Below, one piece after another: positions 55,291-64,000 of a stretch of 64,000 bases of DNA. The notes below the pieces were generated by a model. It did not search any database, was not told the origin of the DNA, and saw only the letters and a list, made by a program, of their open reading frames with translations. The stretch lies in assembly GCA_946624005.1 (NCBI GenBank), contig CAMORS010000006.1, forward strand, positions 1 to 64,000. Reading direction: 5' to 3'. The first letter of the stretch is position 1. Each line of letters opens with the position of its first letter. Source of the DNA: an uncultured Prevotella sp. (lineage in GTDB: Bacteria > Bacteroidota > Bacteroidia > Bacteroidales > Bacteroidaceae). The position numbers were made by a program, and so were the translations under genes.

Positions 55291-56910
55291 CTAATACTTC
55301 TTCACGACCCACAGCCCCACAAACGTCAGCAATCCGTTGAGCATCAGTAATTCATAACCGAACTGATAGCCAGTGGTCTTCGACACAAGCAGATTGAGGG
55401 CGTAGCAGAGCAAGGGGGAAAGGATGCACACGGAGGCCTCACCCCCGAAAGCCTCACCCCCAACCCCTCCCCGAAGGGAGAGGGGAGTAGATACCTTCGA
55501 GGGAGAACTGCCAGTAGACATCTTACGCCCCTCTCCCTTCGGGGAGGGGTTGGGGGTGAGGCTATACGCAAACAATCCCAACAGCGGACCATACGTATAG
55601 GAGCAGAGGATATAGATAGCGTCGATGACGCTCGTAGAGTTCAGCGTCCTGACCATCAGGATGATGATGGCAAAGACCAGAGCCATCATGACATGCACCC
55701 GACGGCGCAGCCGTTCGTCGTTGGGCCGCCCGGCAATGTCGACACACCACGTCGTGGTCATCGCCGTCAAGGCTGAGTCGGCCGAAGAGAAAGAGGCAGC
55801 CACGATGCCCACCGTGAAGAATACCACCACCGCCTGTCCCAACCGCCCCGAGGCGGCAAACATGGGCAGCAGTTCGTCGCTGTTGGCGGGCAATCCGATG
55901 CCTTGCTTGGAGGCAAGCATCACCAACAAGACACCCAGAATCATGAACAGCAGATTGGCCGGCACGAAGGCAAAGCCATACGTACACATGTCCTTCTGAG
56001 CATCGCGCAACGTCTTGCACGTCAGGTTCTTTTGCATCATATCCTGATCGAGACCCGTCATCACGATGACGATGAAGATGCCACTCACAAACTGTTTCCA
56101 GAAGTTCTGCTTCGACACCCAGTCGTCGAAGACGAACATCCGGCTATGGTCGTCTTGGAAGACAGCCGTCAGCGCCTCGCCCATACTCATATCGAGCATC
56201 CCCACTACTTTATATATAATAAGGATAAGGGCCGTAAACATACACGCCGTCTGCAATGTGTCGGTCCACACCAATGTCTTGATGCCGCCCCGCCGCGTAT
56301 ACAGCCAGATCAGCACCACCATCAAAGCCACCGTTAGCCCGAAGGTTGCCATCGCCCCCAAGGTCCCAGCAGTCCAGAAGGCTCCTGCTCCCCCCAACGC
56401 CCCGGCAGCCCCCAAGGCGCCTGTTGTCCCCAAGGTTGAGTCTGTCGCTGTATCACAGCGACCCAACACCACAGGCTCCACCACAAAGCGATGAAGGATA
56501 AGGCACACCACATAGAAGCGCACGGCAGCACCCGTCATCTTCGAGAGCAGGAAGAAGGAGGCTCCCGTACGATGGGCCTCGCTGCCCAAGCGTTGCTGCA
56601 GAAAGCTGTAGATGGTTGTGAGGTTCAGCCGGTAGTAGACGGGCAGCAGCAGGAAAGCCACGGCGAAATAGCCGAGGATGAAGCCTAAGCAGGTCTGCAT
56701 ATAGGTCATGCCGGTGTGCATCACCATGCCCGGCACGCTGACGAACGTCACGCCCGAGATGCTCGCTCCAACCATACCGAAGGCGACCATATACCACGGC
56801 GACCGACGGTTGCCGCGATAGAAGGTGTCGTTGTCGGCCCGTCGCGACGTCAGCCGGCTCACCGCCATGAGCAGGGCGAAATAGACGAGCAGTGTGACAA
56901 GAATGGTCAT
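55291..56910 (-). CDS. Sodium:solute symporter (SSS family) with in-frame inverted-repeat insertion
   Basis: RGNRRSPWYMVAFGMVGASISGVTFVSVPGMV; FFTVGIVAASFSSADSALTAMTT. Confidence 0.93.
   Translation of the reverse strand: MTILVTLLVYFALLMAVSRLTSRRADNDTFYRGNRRSPWYMVAFGMVGASISGVTFVSVPGMVMHTGMTYMQTCLGFILGYFAVAFLLLPVYYRLNLTTIYSFLQQRLGSEAHRTGASFFLLSKMTGAAVRFYVVCLILHRFVVEPVVLGRCDTATDSTLGTTGALGAAGALGGAGAFWTAGTLGAMATFGLTVALMVVLIWLYTRRGGIKTLVWTDTLQTACMFTALILIIYKVVGMLDMSMGEALTAVFQDDHSRMFVFDDWVSKQNFWKQFVSGIFIVIVMTGLDQDMMQKNLTCKTLRDAQKDMCTYGFAFVPANLLFMILGVLLVMLASKQGIGLPANSDELLPMFAASGRLGQAVVVFFTVGIVAASFSSADSALTAMTTTWCVDIAGRPNDERLRRRVHVMMALVFAIIILMVRTLNSTSVIDAIYILCSYTYGPLLGLFAYSLTPNPSPKGEGRKMSTGSSPSKVSTPLSLRGGVGGEAFGGEASVCILSPLLCYALNLLVSKTTGYQFGYELLMLNGLLTFVGLWVVKKY
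55451..55562. repeat. Perfect 35-bp inverted repeat, 42-nt spacer, inside the SSS symporter gene (LTPNPSPKGEG-type element)
   Basis: GCCTCACCCCCAACCCCTCCCCGAAGGGAGAGGGG (55451-55485) / CCCCTCTCCCTTCGGGGAGGGGTTGGGGGTGAGGC (55528-55562). Confidence 0.97.
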
Positions 56911-57380
56911 GATGCAGCAGTATGATAGATTCCGCGTTCGACAATGGCCATGATTTGTTCAAGCTGCCGTCGGTCGGTGTCGTCGAACGAGGCCAGTTCG
57001 GTGCTGTCAATGTCAAGCACGCTCCTCACAGCCCCATGCTCATCGCGCAGCGGCACGACAATCTCCGACCGCGACAGCGAGCTGCAAGCTATATGTCCGG
57101 GAAACGCCTCCACATCCTCTACCACGACGGTTTCGTTCTTTGCCCATGATGTACCGCAGACACCACGACCGTGGGGAATGCGATAGCAGGCCACGCTGCC
57201 TTGGAAGGGACCTAACCACAGCTCGTCGCCCCGCACCAGATAGAAGCCTACCCAGAAAAAATCCATCGACTCGCGCAAGGCCGCTGCCACATTGGCCAAT
57301 ACCGACACCTCGTCGCGCTCACCGGCTATCAGGCTCTTCACCTGACTCTCCAGTTGTTCATACTTTTCTTGCTTATTCAT
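56907..57380 (-). CDS. GAF-domain free methionine-R-sulfoxide reductase
   Basis: FFWVGFYLVRGDELWLGPFQGSVACYRIPHGRGVCGTSWAKNETVVVEDVEAFPGHIACSSLSRSEIVVPL. Confidence 0.93.
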   Translation of the reverse strand: MNKQEKYEQLESQVKSLIAGERDEVSVLANVAAALRESMDFFWVGFYLVRGDELWLGPFQGSVACYRIPHGRGVCGTSWAKNETVVVEDVEAFPGHIACSSLSRSEIVVPLRDEHGAVRSVLDIDSTELASFDDTDRRQLEQIMAIVERGIYHTAAS

Positions 57381-57487
57381 ATATTCTGTAGAAAAAAGCG
57401 AAAATCTTTCTTTGTTTATAATAATATTATTATCTTTGCACCCGACTAAGTCACAAATAGCAAGCTACCAATAATCGTATAACGCGC

Positions 57488-58198
57488 ATGACGACAACAG
57501 CATCACTCACCATCCTGCAGCTCATCCAGCAATGGGACAGACAGCTCCTGATGCTCATCAACTTCGATGGCTCAGCGGCCTACGACCGTTTCTGGATGCT
57601 CTATACCAACGGCCTGACCTGGGTGCCGCTGGCCGCTGTCGTCGTTTGGTGCCTGCTGCGGCGTGGCGGATGGCGGCACGCATTGCTCATCACACTCGTG
57701 CTTTGCCTGCTGTTTGTCATCTCCGACTTTGTCGTCGCCTCGCTCATCAAACCGCTGGTAGGACGTATCCGACCTTCTCACGACGCACAGGTCATGAATC
57801 TGCTCAGCTATGTCGATAACTATCATGGCGGCCGGTTCGGCTTTCCGTCGAACCATGCCAGTAACGGCTTTGCTGTTGCAACGATGCTCGCCCTGATTTT
57901 CCGACGTCCCTTGGTCATCTTCTGTGCTTTCCTGTGGGCCATCGGCTCGTGCTATTCGCGAATGTACCTCGGTGTTCACTATCCCACCGACATCCTCACG
58001 GGAGCTTCTATCGGAGCGCTGGCAGCCGTGGGCCTTTGGTATGTCTACCGATGGGTGTACAACCATTTCGCCATTGCATGGCACTTCCCAGGCTTCGCCA
58101 CGCTCTACCGCCATTCGCGGTCGTGGCTCATCAGTCTGACGTTCCTGCTCTCTGTAGTTGTTCTGCTACTATGTTCGTTAGTTCAACAAACTCGCTGA
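57488..58198 (+). CDS. PAP2-superfamily phosphatase
   Basis: KPLVGRIRPSHDA ... FGFPSNHASNGFAVATM ... YSRMYLGVHYPTDILTGASIG. Confidence 0.93.
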   Translation: MTTTASLTILQLIQQWDRQLLMLINFDGSAAYDRFWMLYTNGLTWVPLAAVVVWCLLRRGGWRHALLITLVLCLLFVISDFVVASLIKPLVGRIRPSHDAQVMNLLSYVDNYHGGRFGFPSNHASNGFAVATMLALIFRRPLVIFCAFLWAIGSCYSRMYLGVHYPTDILTGASIGALAAVGLWYVYRWVYNHFAIAWHFPGFATLYRHSRSWLISLTFLLSVVVLLLCSLVQQTR

Positions 58199-59051
58199 TG
58201 CTCAACTGTTCAGGCCGGCGGGTCATCATCGGCTGTTCATAGAAACCTGCCGCAGGCTGCACATCGGCAAACAGTTGCCGCAGACTCACTCTCAGCATCT
58301 TCCTACGCTGTCCGAACACCGTCTTGACAACACGGCGGAACAGCCGTTCGTCGCAACCGAGGTCGGTCACGTCGTTGCGCGTCATGCGGATGACGGCACT
58401 CTTCACCTTGGGAGGCGGGTTGAACACATGTTCGTCGACGGTGAAGAGATACTCCACCCGATACCACGCCTGAATCAGCACGCTGAGAATACCGTAGGCC
58501 TTCGTTCCTGGGGCGGAAGCCATACGCTGCGCCACTTCGCGCTGAATCATGCCCGTACAGCAGGGGATGAGCTCTTTGTTGTCGAGCATCTTGAAGAAAA
58601 TCTGCGAAGAGATGTCGTAGGGATAGTTGCCCGTCAGCACGAAAGGCCGTCCGTCGAAAACCTTCGTAAGGTCCATGCGCAGGAAGTCGCCCTCGATAAT
58701 TGAGGAAGCAGCGGGGGGGGGATTCGAGGGTGCGGGGGTGCGGGAGTGCGAAGGTGCGAGATTACTTTCTACGTCTGCCACGATACCATTCTCGCTCCCT
58801 CGTACCTCCGTACCCTCGTACCCCCGAAATATCGTATTCTTCAGATAGGCCACGCTCTCGCGGTCTATCTCCACGACCTTCAGCTCGCGGGGCTTCTCCA
58901 CTAAATATTGGGTCATCACGCCCATACCCGGCCCCACCTCCAGGACGGGCAGATCCGGGCAGGCATCCACCGTGTCGGCAATGGCTCGGGCAATGGAAAG
59001 GTCGGTCAGGAAGTGCTGGCCCAGGTTCTTCTTCGGTCGTACTTGTCTCAT
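58131..59051 (-). CDS. rsmA: 16S rRNA (adenine1518/1519-N6)-dimethyltransferase with in-frame insertion
   Basis: VRPKKNLGQHFLTDLSIARAIADTV; VLEVGPGMGVMTQYLVEK; FVLTGNYPYDISSQIFFKML (ksgA). Confidence 0.96.
   Translation of the reverse strand: MRQVRPKKNLGQHFLTDLSIARAIADTVDACPDLPVLEVGPGMGVMTQYLVEKPRELKVVEIDRESVAYLKNTIFRGYEGTEVRGSENGIVADVESNLAPSHSRTPAPSNPPPAASSIIEGDFLRMDLTKVFDGRPFVLTGNYPYDISSQIFFKMLDNKELIPCCTGMIQREVAQRMASAPGTKAYGILSVLIQAWYRVEYLFTVDEHVFNPPPKVKSAVIRMTRNDVTDLGCDERLFRRVVKTVFGQRRKMLRVSLRQLFADVQPAAGFYEQPMMTRRPEQLSISEFVELTNIVAEQLQRAGTSD
58712..58828 (-). repeat. Octamer element, copy in ksgA/rsmA
   Basis: GGGGGATTCGAGGGTGCGGGGGTGCGGGAGTGCGAAGGTGCGAGATTACTTTC...ATTCTCGCTCCCTCGTACCTCCGTACCCTCGTACCCCCG. 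Confidence 0.92.
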
Positions 59052-59518
59052 GAGTCGTCTCTCAGTCGGTCTATCTGCTGGTTGATCTGTGTGCTGAAGC
59101 GGATGGGGTCTTTGATGAAGCGGTAGTCGTTGACCGCCTCACCCGTCGTCGAGACCGTCACCGTGCCATAGCCTAAGATGCGGCCTAACACGCTCTGCGA
59201 AATCTGGACACCCTCGCACTTACGCAGCAATATCTCGTGCGACTCGCGGCGTACGATGCCCACCTTCTCGATGAGTCGTTTGTTCGTCAGCACGTACTTG
59301 CGGTTGTCGTGGATCAGCACACCCCAAATCAGGGACACGACAAGCATGACGACACCCACCGTCAGCGGATAGGCACGCTCGTCGATCAGGGCGGCAAAGC
59401 CCATCACCACCAAGGCACACAGCGCCAGCAGCACCGGCCATACATACACCACGGCATGCAGCTGAGCACGCATCACGATGCTCTCGCCGTTCATCAGATT
59501 CTTTTCAATGTAACTCAT
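59048..59518 (-). CDS. Bacterial PH-domain (bPH2/DUF304-like) membrane protein
   Basis: Two TM helices then VLTNKRLIEKVGIVRRESHEILLRKCEGVQISQSVLGRILGYGTVTVSTTG. Confidence 0.85.
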   Translation of the reverse strand: MSYIEKNLMNGESIVMRAQLHAVVYVWPVLLALCALVVMGFAALIDERAYPLTVGVVMLVVSLIWGVLIHDNRKYVLTNKRLIEKVGIVRRESHEILLRKCEGVQISQSVLGRILGYGTVTVSTTGEAVNDYRFIKDPIRFSTQINQQIDRLRDDS

Positions 59519-59619
59519 ATTCTTCTGTGGTTTTTTACTTTTTTGCTTTGCAAAGTTACAACTTTTCAAGCAATTGGCAGCATTTTTCTCTTAAAAAACA
59601 ACATTTTTGCCGCATTTCG

Positions 59620-59650
59620 TTGGCAGAATCAAAAAAATGCACTAACTTTG
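59620..59650 (+). promoter_or_regulatory. Bacteroidetes-type promoter for frr
   Basis: TTGG-N19-TAACTTTG. Confidence 0.5.
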
Positions 59651-59730
59651 GCAGCCGAAAATTCATCATCAACCTATAAACCCTTTAAACACTTACACAC
59701 CACTTGATAACCCTTTAAACCCTTAAAATA

Positions 59731-60291
59731 ATGATCGACGTAAAAGCAACATTGCAAGAAAGCGAAGAACGCATGGAGATGGCGGCCCTCTTCCTCGAGG
59801 AAAGCCTTGCCAGAATACGCGCCGGACGGGCCAACGTGGCCATCCTCGACGGCGTGAGAGTGAACAGCTATGGCTCGAAAGTGCCGCTCAACCAGGTGGC
59901 CAGCGTCAACTGCCCCGATGCTCGCACCATCGCCATCAAGCCTTGGGACCGCAAGCAGATCAAGGACATCGAGAAGGCCATCATGGACAGCGATGTGGGC
60001 ATCACGCCTGAAAATAACGGTGAGGTGATTCGTCTGAACATCCCGCAGCCCACCGAGGAGCGCCGTCGCGAACTCTCCAAGCAGTGCAACAAGATAGCCG
60101 AGAAGGCCAAGGTGGAAGTGCGCAACGTGCGCGGCGACATCAAGGACAAGCTGAAGAAGGCTATCAAAGACGGCCTGAGCGAGGACAACGAGAAGGATGC
60201 CGAGCTCGAGCTGCAGAAGATTCACGACAAGTTCATCAAGAAGATCGACGAGCTTATCGACGCCAAGACCAAAGAGATCATGACCGTATAG
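59731..60291 (+). CDS. frr: Ribosome recycling factor
   Basis: SLARIRAGRANVAILDGVRVNSYGSKVPLNQVASV ... LPxPTEERRRELSKQ-type motif. Confidence 0.97.
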   Translation: MIDVKATLQESEERMEMAALFLEESLARIRAGRANVAILDGVRVNSYGSKVPLNQVASVNCPDARTIAIKPWDRKQIKDIEKAIMDSDVGITPENNGEVIRLNIPQPTEERRRELSKQCNKIAEKAKVEVRNVRGDIKDKLKKAIKDGLSEDNEKDAELELQKIHDKFIKKIDELIDAKTKEIMTV

Positions 60292-61227
60292 TTGATGAAA
60301 GGCTTAGTCATCAAGAACACCGGCAGCTGGTACACCGTGCTGACAGACGACGGACAGACCATCGACTCGAAGATAAAGGGTCGGTTCCGTCTCGACGACA
60401 TACGCAGCACCAATCCCGTAGCTGTCGGTGATCGTGTCACCATACGGCCCAACGCCGAGGGGACGGCACTCATCACCGACATCGACGAGCGACGTAACTA
60501 CATCATACGCCGCTCGTCAAACCTCAGCAAACAGTGCCACATCATCGCTGCCAACGTCGACCAGGCCGTACTCGTCGTAACGGTGGCGCACCCGGAGACC
60601 AGCACCACCTTCATCGACCGCTTCCTCGCTTCGGCCGAAGCTTACAGCGTGCCGGTCGTATTGCTCTTCAACAAGACCGACCTGCTCAACGAAGAGGAAC
60701 AGCAGACACAACAGCTTCTCATCGATATCTACTCGGCCATCGGCTACCAATGTCTGCAAGCCTCGGCCATCAACGGTGAAGGCATCCCGCAGCTGCTACA
60801 GCTCCTCACAGGGAAGATCACCGTCTTCAGCGGGAACAGCGGCGTAGGGAAGTCGACACTCCTGAACACCCTCGTACCAGGACTCAACCTGCGGACGGCA
60901 GCCATCAGCGAGGCCCACGACACAGGCATGCATACCACCACCCACAGCGAGATGATCATGGCCCCCACCGGAGGATGGTTCATCGACACACCAGGCATCA
61001 AGGGCTTCGGCTCTTTCGACATGAAGCCAGAAGAGATAACGAGCTACTTCCCTGAACTATTCAAGATAGCGGGCGGCTGCCGTTTCTCCAACTGCACCCA
61101 CACCCACGAACCAGGCTGCGCCGTGCTTGAAGCCCTCGAACGTCACCTCATCGCTCCCTCACGCTACCAGAGCTACCTATCCATGCTCGACGACCACGAA
61201 CAAGGGAAGTACAGAGAGGCCTTCTGA
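60292..61227 (+). CDS. rsgA: Ribosome small-subunit GTPase RsgA (YjeQ)
   Basis: [35 protein letters not shown] circularly permuted GTPase order; zinc motif [17 protein letters not shown] at 60292 or ATG at 60295. Confidence 0.96.
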   Translation: MMKGLVIKNTGSWYTVLTDDGQTIDSKIKGRFRLDDIRSTNPVAVGDRVTIRPNAEGTALITDIDERRNYIIRRSSNLSKQCHIIAANVDQAVLVVTVAHPETSTTFIDRFLASAEAYSVPVVLLFNKTDLLNEEEQQTQQLLIDIYSAIGYQCLQASAINGEGIPQLLQLLTGKITVFSGNSGVGKSTLLNTLVPGLNLRTAAISEAHDTGMHTTTHSEMIMAPTGGWFIDTPGIKGFGSFDMKPEEITSYFPELFKIAGGCRFSNCTHTHEPGCAVLEALERHLIAPSRYQSYLSMLDDHEQGKYREAF

Positions 61228-61325
61228 AATTGCAGCAAGCGACCGACCCTTATGTCAAAAGCCACAATCTCCTCAACCACATAGACACAAAAAAAACATT
61301 ATTATTGAAAAAAAATCGAATAATC

Positions 61326-61357
61326 TTTGGCGTTATGAATTATTATTCGTATATTTG
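61326..61357 (+). promoter_or_regulatory. Bacteroidetes-type promoter for the cohesin-like gene
   Basis: TTTG-N20-TATATTTG. Confidence 0.6.
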
Positions 61358-61447
61358 CACACAATTATTATACATGAATGAGTCCGTCGAAACCAACAAC
61401 GCCCGAAATGCTTAATTTGAATTAATTATATATTGTTTTATTAAAAA

Positions 61448-62956
61448 ATGTTTGCTATGAAGTACTTTACGAATCTAAAAATGATTAGCTTTTCTTTGCT
61501 ATCCCTTTTGTGTGCTACCGTCTCTGCACAGGAAGTGACCATGAGTGTAACGGATGTATCGCTGAAAGCAGGACAGACTGCATCCGCTACCATTTCCATG
61601 GATTTTGACGAGAATGCCATAGACGTTCTTGGTTGCCAACTCTTCATAAGCGGAGAAAGTTTGGATGGTGAAAATATCGCCTTGAAAAGCATCAGTGCAG
61701 TGGCAGATGCATATGAGACAGGTGCAGATTTAGGATTGTCCAGTTATAACACAAAGAAAAACCGTTATACCATTACGGTCAGCGACAAAGAGACAGAACC
61801 CATGTATTCTGGTGAATTCCTCAAACTAAACTTCCAAGTGGGCGAAGACGTGCCTGTAGGAACATACGCCATGACCCTCACACCTGAAGAAATCAGTATA
61901 AGGGGACAGGCTACCATCTCACTTCCCGACATCACTTTCACCCTCACGGTTGAAGAACCTGCAACAACCTTTGGTGCAACGGATGTGGAAATCATTCCAG
62001 GCAGAAGCGAAGTATCTGTGGTAGGATACAACACGGAAAGGAAAAACGACATCGTAGGCGTTTCCTTCAACATCTATGTGCCTGACGGCTTGACCATTGT
62101 TGCCGCAGAAGCAATCAACGAAGCCTTCTCGGAAGCACCCGCTGTCACGCTCGGTGACTACGACAGTGCCAACAAGTGTTATCCTGCAACTGTCACCGCC
62201 ACCAATCCCTTCCTCCAGAGTGCTGAATGGAACGATTTCTTGAATCTTTCCATAGTGGCTTCTGAAGACGTTCCGTCAGGCGACCACGTCATCAGAATCG
62301 CCGACATCGAGGTAGCTACCATTGATGGAAAGGTCGTTCCGTCAGAAGAAACATCATTCACCGTAATCATTCCCGCACGCATCAATTCAGCCATCACTGT
62401 GCCTGATGTAAACCTCATGCCAGGAAGGTCTGTGGAATGTATCGTCAGCATGGAAAGCGACCTGCCCCACGGATTCCAGCTCATGCAGTTCAATTTGAGT
62501 TTCGATACAGAATTAACGCTCGTCAATGCAGAGGCTATTGAAAGCGCTTTTGAAGGAATACCTGCATTTGCTTGCTCATTCAACAGCGATGAGGCATTAT
62601 ACAATGTTTCAGTAGCTTGCGAAGGCGACGAGGCTGTTTGCGCCAATGAAGGTGTCAATGATTTCATGAAACTTACATTCAGCGCTGCCAGAAATCTCAC
62701 CGTAGGTAACACCTATACAGTAACGCTGTCAGCTTTTGAAGGTTCCTTCCTCAACGCCGAGAACGTTTTGAAGGAAATATACCCGGCACCTACCGATGCA
62801 CAATTTGTAATTACGCTCATAGAGCCGACAGGCATAGAAGAAGTTTCCACGATGAAGGACAACGGTGACTGTTACAATCTAATGGGCATCAACGTAAAGA
62901 ATAACCTTCAGAAAGGTGTTTATGTTAGAAACGGAAAGAAATTCATTGTCGAATAA
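61448..62956 (+). CDS. Secreted protein with three tandem cohesin-like beta-sandwich modules and a C-terminal sorting-like tail
   Basis: Modules begin VTMSVTDVSLKAGQTASATISM, FGATDVEIIPGRSEVSVVG, ITVPDVNLMPGRSVECIVSM; tail YNLMGINVKNNLQKGVYVRNGKKFIVE. Confidence 0.6.
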   Translation: MFAMKYFTNLKMISFSLLSLLCATVSAQEVTMSVTDVSLKAGQTASATISMDFDENAIDVLGCQLFISGESLDGENIALKSISAVADAYETGADLGLSSYNTKKNRYTITVSDKETEPMYSGEFLKLNFQVGEDVPVGTYAMTLTPEEISIRGQATISLPDITFTLTVEEPATTFGATDVEIIPGRSEVSVVGYNTERKNDIVGVSFNIYVPDGLTIVAAEAINEAFSEAPAVTLGDYDSANKCYPATVTATNPFLQSAEWNDFLNLSIVASEDVPSGDHVIRIADIEVATIDGKVVPSEETSFTVIIPARINSAITVPDVNLMPGRSVECIVSMESDLPHGFQLMQFNLSFDTELTLVNAEAIESAFEGIPAFACSFNSDEALYNVSVACEGDEAVCANEGVNDFMKLTFSAARNLTVGNTYTVTLSAFEGSFLNAENVLKEIYPAPTDAQFVITLIEPTGIEEVSTMKDNGDCYNLMGINVKNNLQKGVYVRNGKKFIVE

Positions 62957-63003
62957 AAGTTCACATACCATCTGTATGCTATCCACTATTAGGATTACTC
63001 AAC

Positions 63004-63037
63004 AATCCCCGAATCGAAAATTGAAGATTCGGGGATT
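63004..63037 (+). terminator. 12-bp perfect hairpin after the cohesin-like gene
   Basis: AATCCCCGAATC gaaaattgaa GATTCGGGGATT. Confidence 0.65.
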
Positions 63038-63291
63038 AGAGGTATTCTGACCCGCTGTCAGACACAAAAACAGGCCGCGAACAAAAAAAATGACACAGAA
63101 ATCAAAAAAAAATTGATTTTTTCTTGGAGCATTCAAGAATAATGCTTAAATTTGCAGCGATTTTAGCGCAACAAAGTGCAGAAGGCTCAACACGAAAAGC
63201 TCTTATACCTTATTAAATATAGGGAGAAGCACGGAGAAAACGCAAATCGCAAAAAAAATACACCAAAAAGCAATTTTTTTTCAAAAAGTTG

Positions 63292-63321
63292 TTGGTGTTA
63301 CAAAAAAAATGTCTATCTTTG
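63292..63321 (+). promoter_or_regulatory. Bacteroidetes-type promoter for the dockerin gene
   Basis: TTG-N19-TATCTTTG. Confidence 0.6.
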
Positions 63322-63373
63322 CAACGGATATTGATACATTTATTGTTTAACTATAAAAAGAAAGGATTAAAAA

Positions 63374-63988
63374 ATGAAGAAAAACTTGTTTATTGCTGCC
63401 CTCGCATTCGTAGCTATGGGCGCTAACGCACAGGTAGTGAACACGCTCGACGGTTATCAGGCTGGTGATCAGTTTGAGAAGGACGGTGTGAAGTATGAGC
63501 TCATCGCTGTTGAAGAAGGTAATCCCGTAAAGGTTGTTGGCGCTGTCGCAGAGGAAGTTACCGTACAGGAAGCTTTCAGCATGACTGACAACTACACCGT
63601 AACCGATTTCAGTGCTGGTCTCGCTCAGATGGATCTCACCAAGGTTACAGCTACCGCTGATGAGCCTCTGGCTATTGAAGATGCATTCTTCACAACAGCT
63701 TCTTACGAAGAGGGTCAGCTCGTTTGCCCCGAAGCTTCTATTTTAAAGTATGTAAAGGCTACAGGTTGGAAGAACTTCCTTCTGAAGTACACTGACACTG
63801 GCAAACTCCTCGGTGACGTTGACGGCAACGGTAAGCTCACCAACAATGACGTTGTAGCTTTGAAGAACATCGTTCTTGAGGATGACGAAGACCTCTACAA
63901 TCCTCTTTATGACATGGACGGCAACGGTAAGCTCACCAACAACGACCTTCTCCTTCTGAAGAACCTCGTTCTTGCTGACCTGTTCTAA
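63374..63988 (+). CDS. Small secreted protein with C-terminal dockerin type-I-like duplicated Ca-binding repeat
   Basis: Signal peptide MKKNLFIAALAFVAMGANAQ; GDVDGNGKLTNNDVVALKNIVL and YDMDGNGKLTNNDLLLLKNLVL. Confidence 0.85.
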   Translation: MKKNLFIAALAFVAMGANAQVVNTLDGYQAGDQFEKDGVKYELIAVEEGNPVKVVGAVAEEVTVQEAFSMTDNYTVTDFSAGLAQMDLTKVTATADEPLAIEDAFFTTASYEEGQLVCPEASILKYVKATGWKNFLLKYTDTGKLLGDVDGNGKLTNNDVVALKNIVLEDDEDLYNPLYDMDGNGKLTNNDLLLLKNLVLADLF

Positions 63989-64000
63989 ACATTTAATTGA

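Overview
This is a contiguous chromosomal window from a Bacteroidales (Prevotellaceae-like) genome; lineage is inferred from TAnnTTTG -7 promoters, GRKVVIK-type C-terminal tails and gene content. No rRNA, tRNA or CRISPR was recognised. Main blocks: trkH(partial)-trkA; an ECF sigma/anti-sigma/outer-membrane-receptor operon; dxs; a cobalamin locus (cobJ-cbiC fusion, cbiB, cobQ, cbiA, cobalamin riboswitch, BtuB-like receptor, CbiK/IhtB-like lipoprotein, second TonB receptor, cobC); a PPTase; three related secreted proteins (one BspA/DUF285-like); a TPR-AraC regulator; dacB; mscS; tamA/tamB-like genes; GH20; wecB; a fructan mini-operon (GH32, MFS, PfkB kinase); lysS-gpsA; an SSS symporter; fRMsr; PAP2; ksgA; frr-rsgA; and at the right edge a three-module cohesin-like secreted protein next to a small dockerin-bearing secreted protein. 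The most striking signal is an interspersed repeat family (about 17 copies) built from 7-8-nt tandem units (CGAGGTA/CGAGGTG/CGGGGGTA) in inverted arms around a core. Most copies lie IN FRAME inside conserved genes (dxs, cobJ-cbiC, cobQ, cbiA, btuB, cobC, wecB, tamA, ksgA, an AraC regulator). The core contains a small hairpin whose stem appears to covary between copies. A second, REP-like family (GTAG + palindrome) also shows compensatory stem changes. All calls are from reading sequence and translations; no database search was run.
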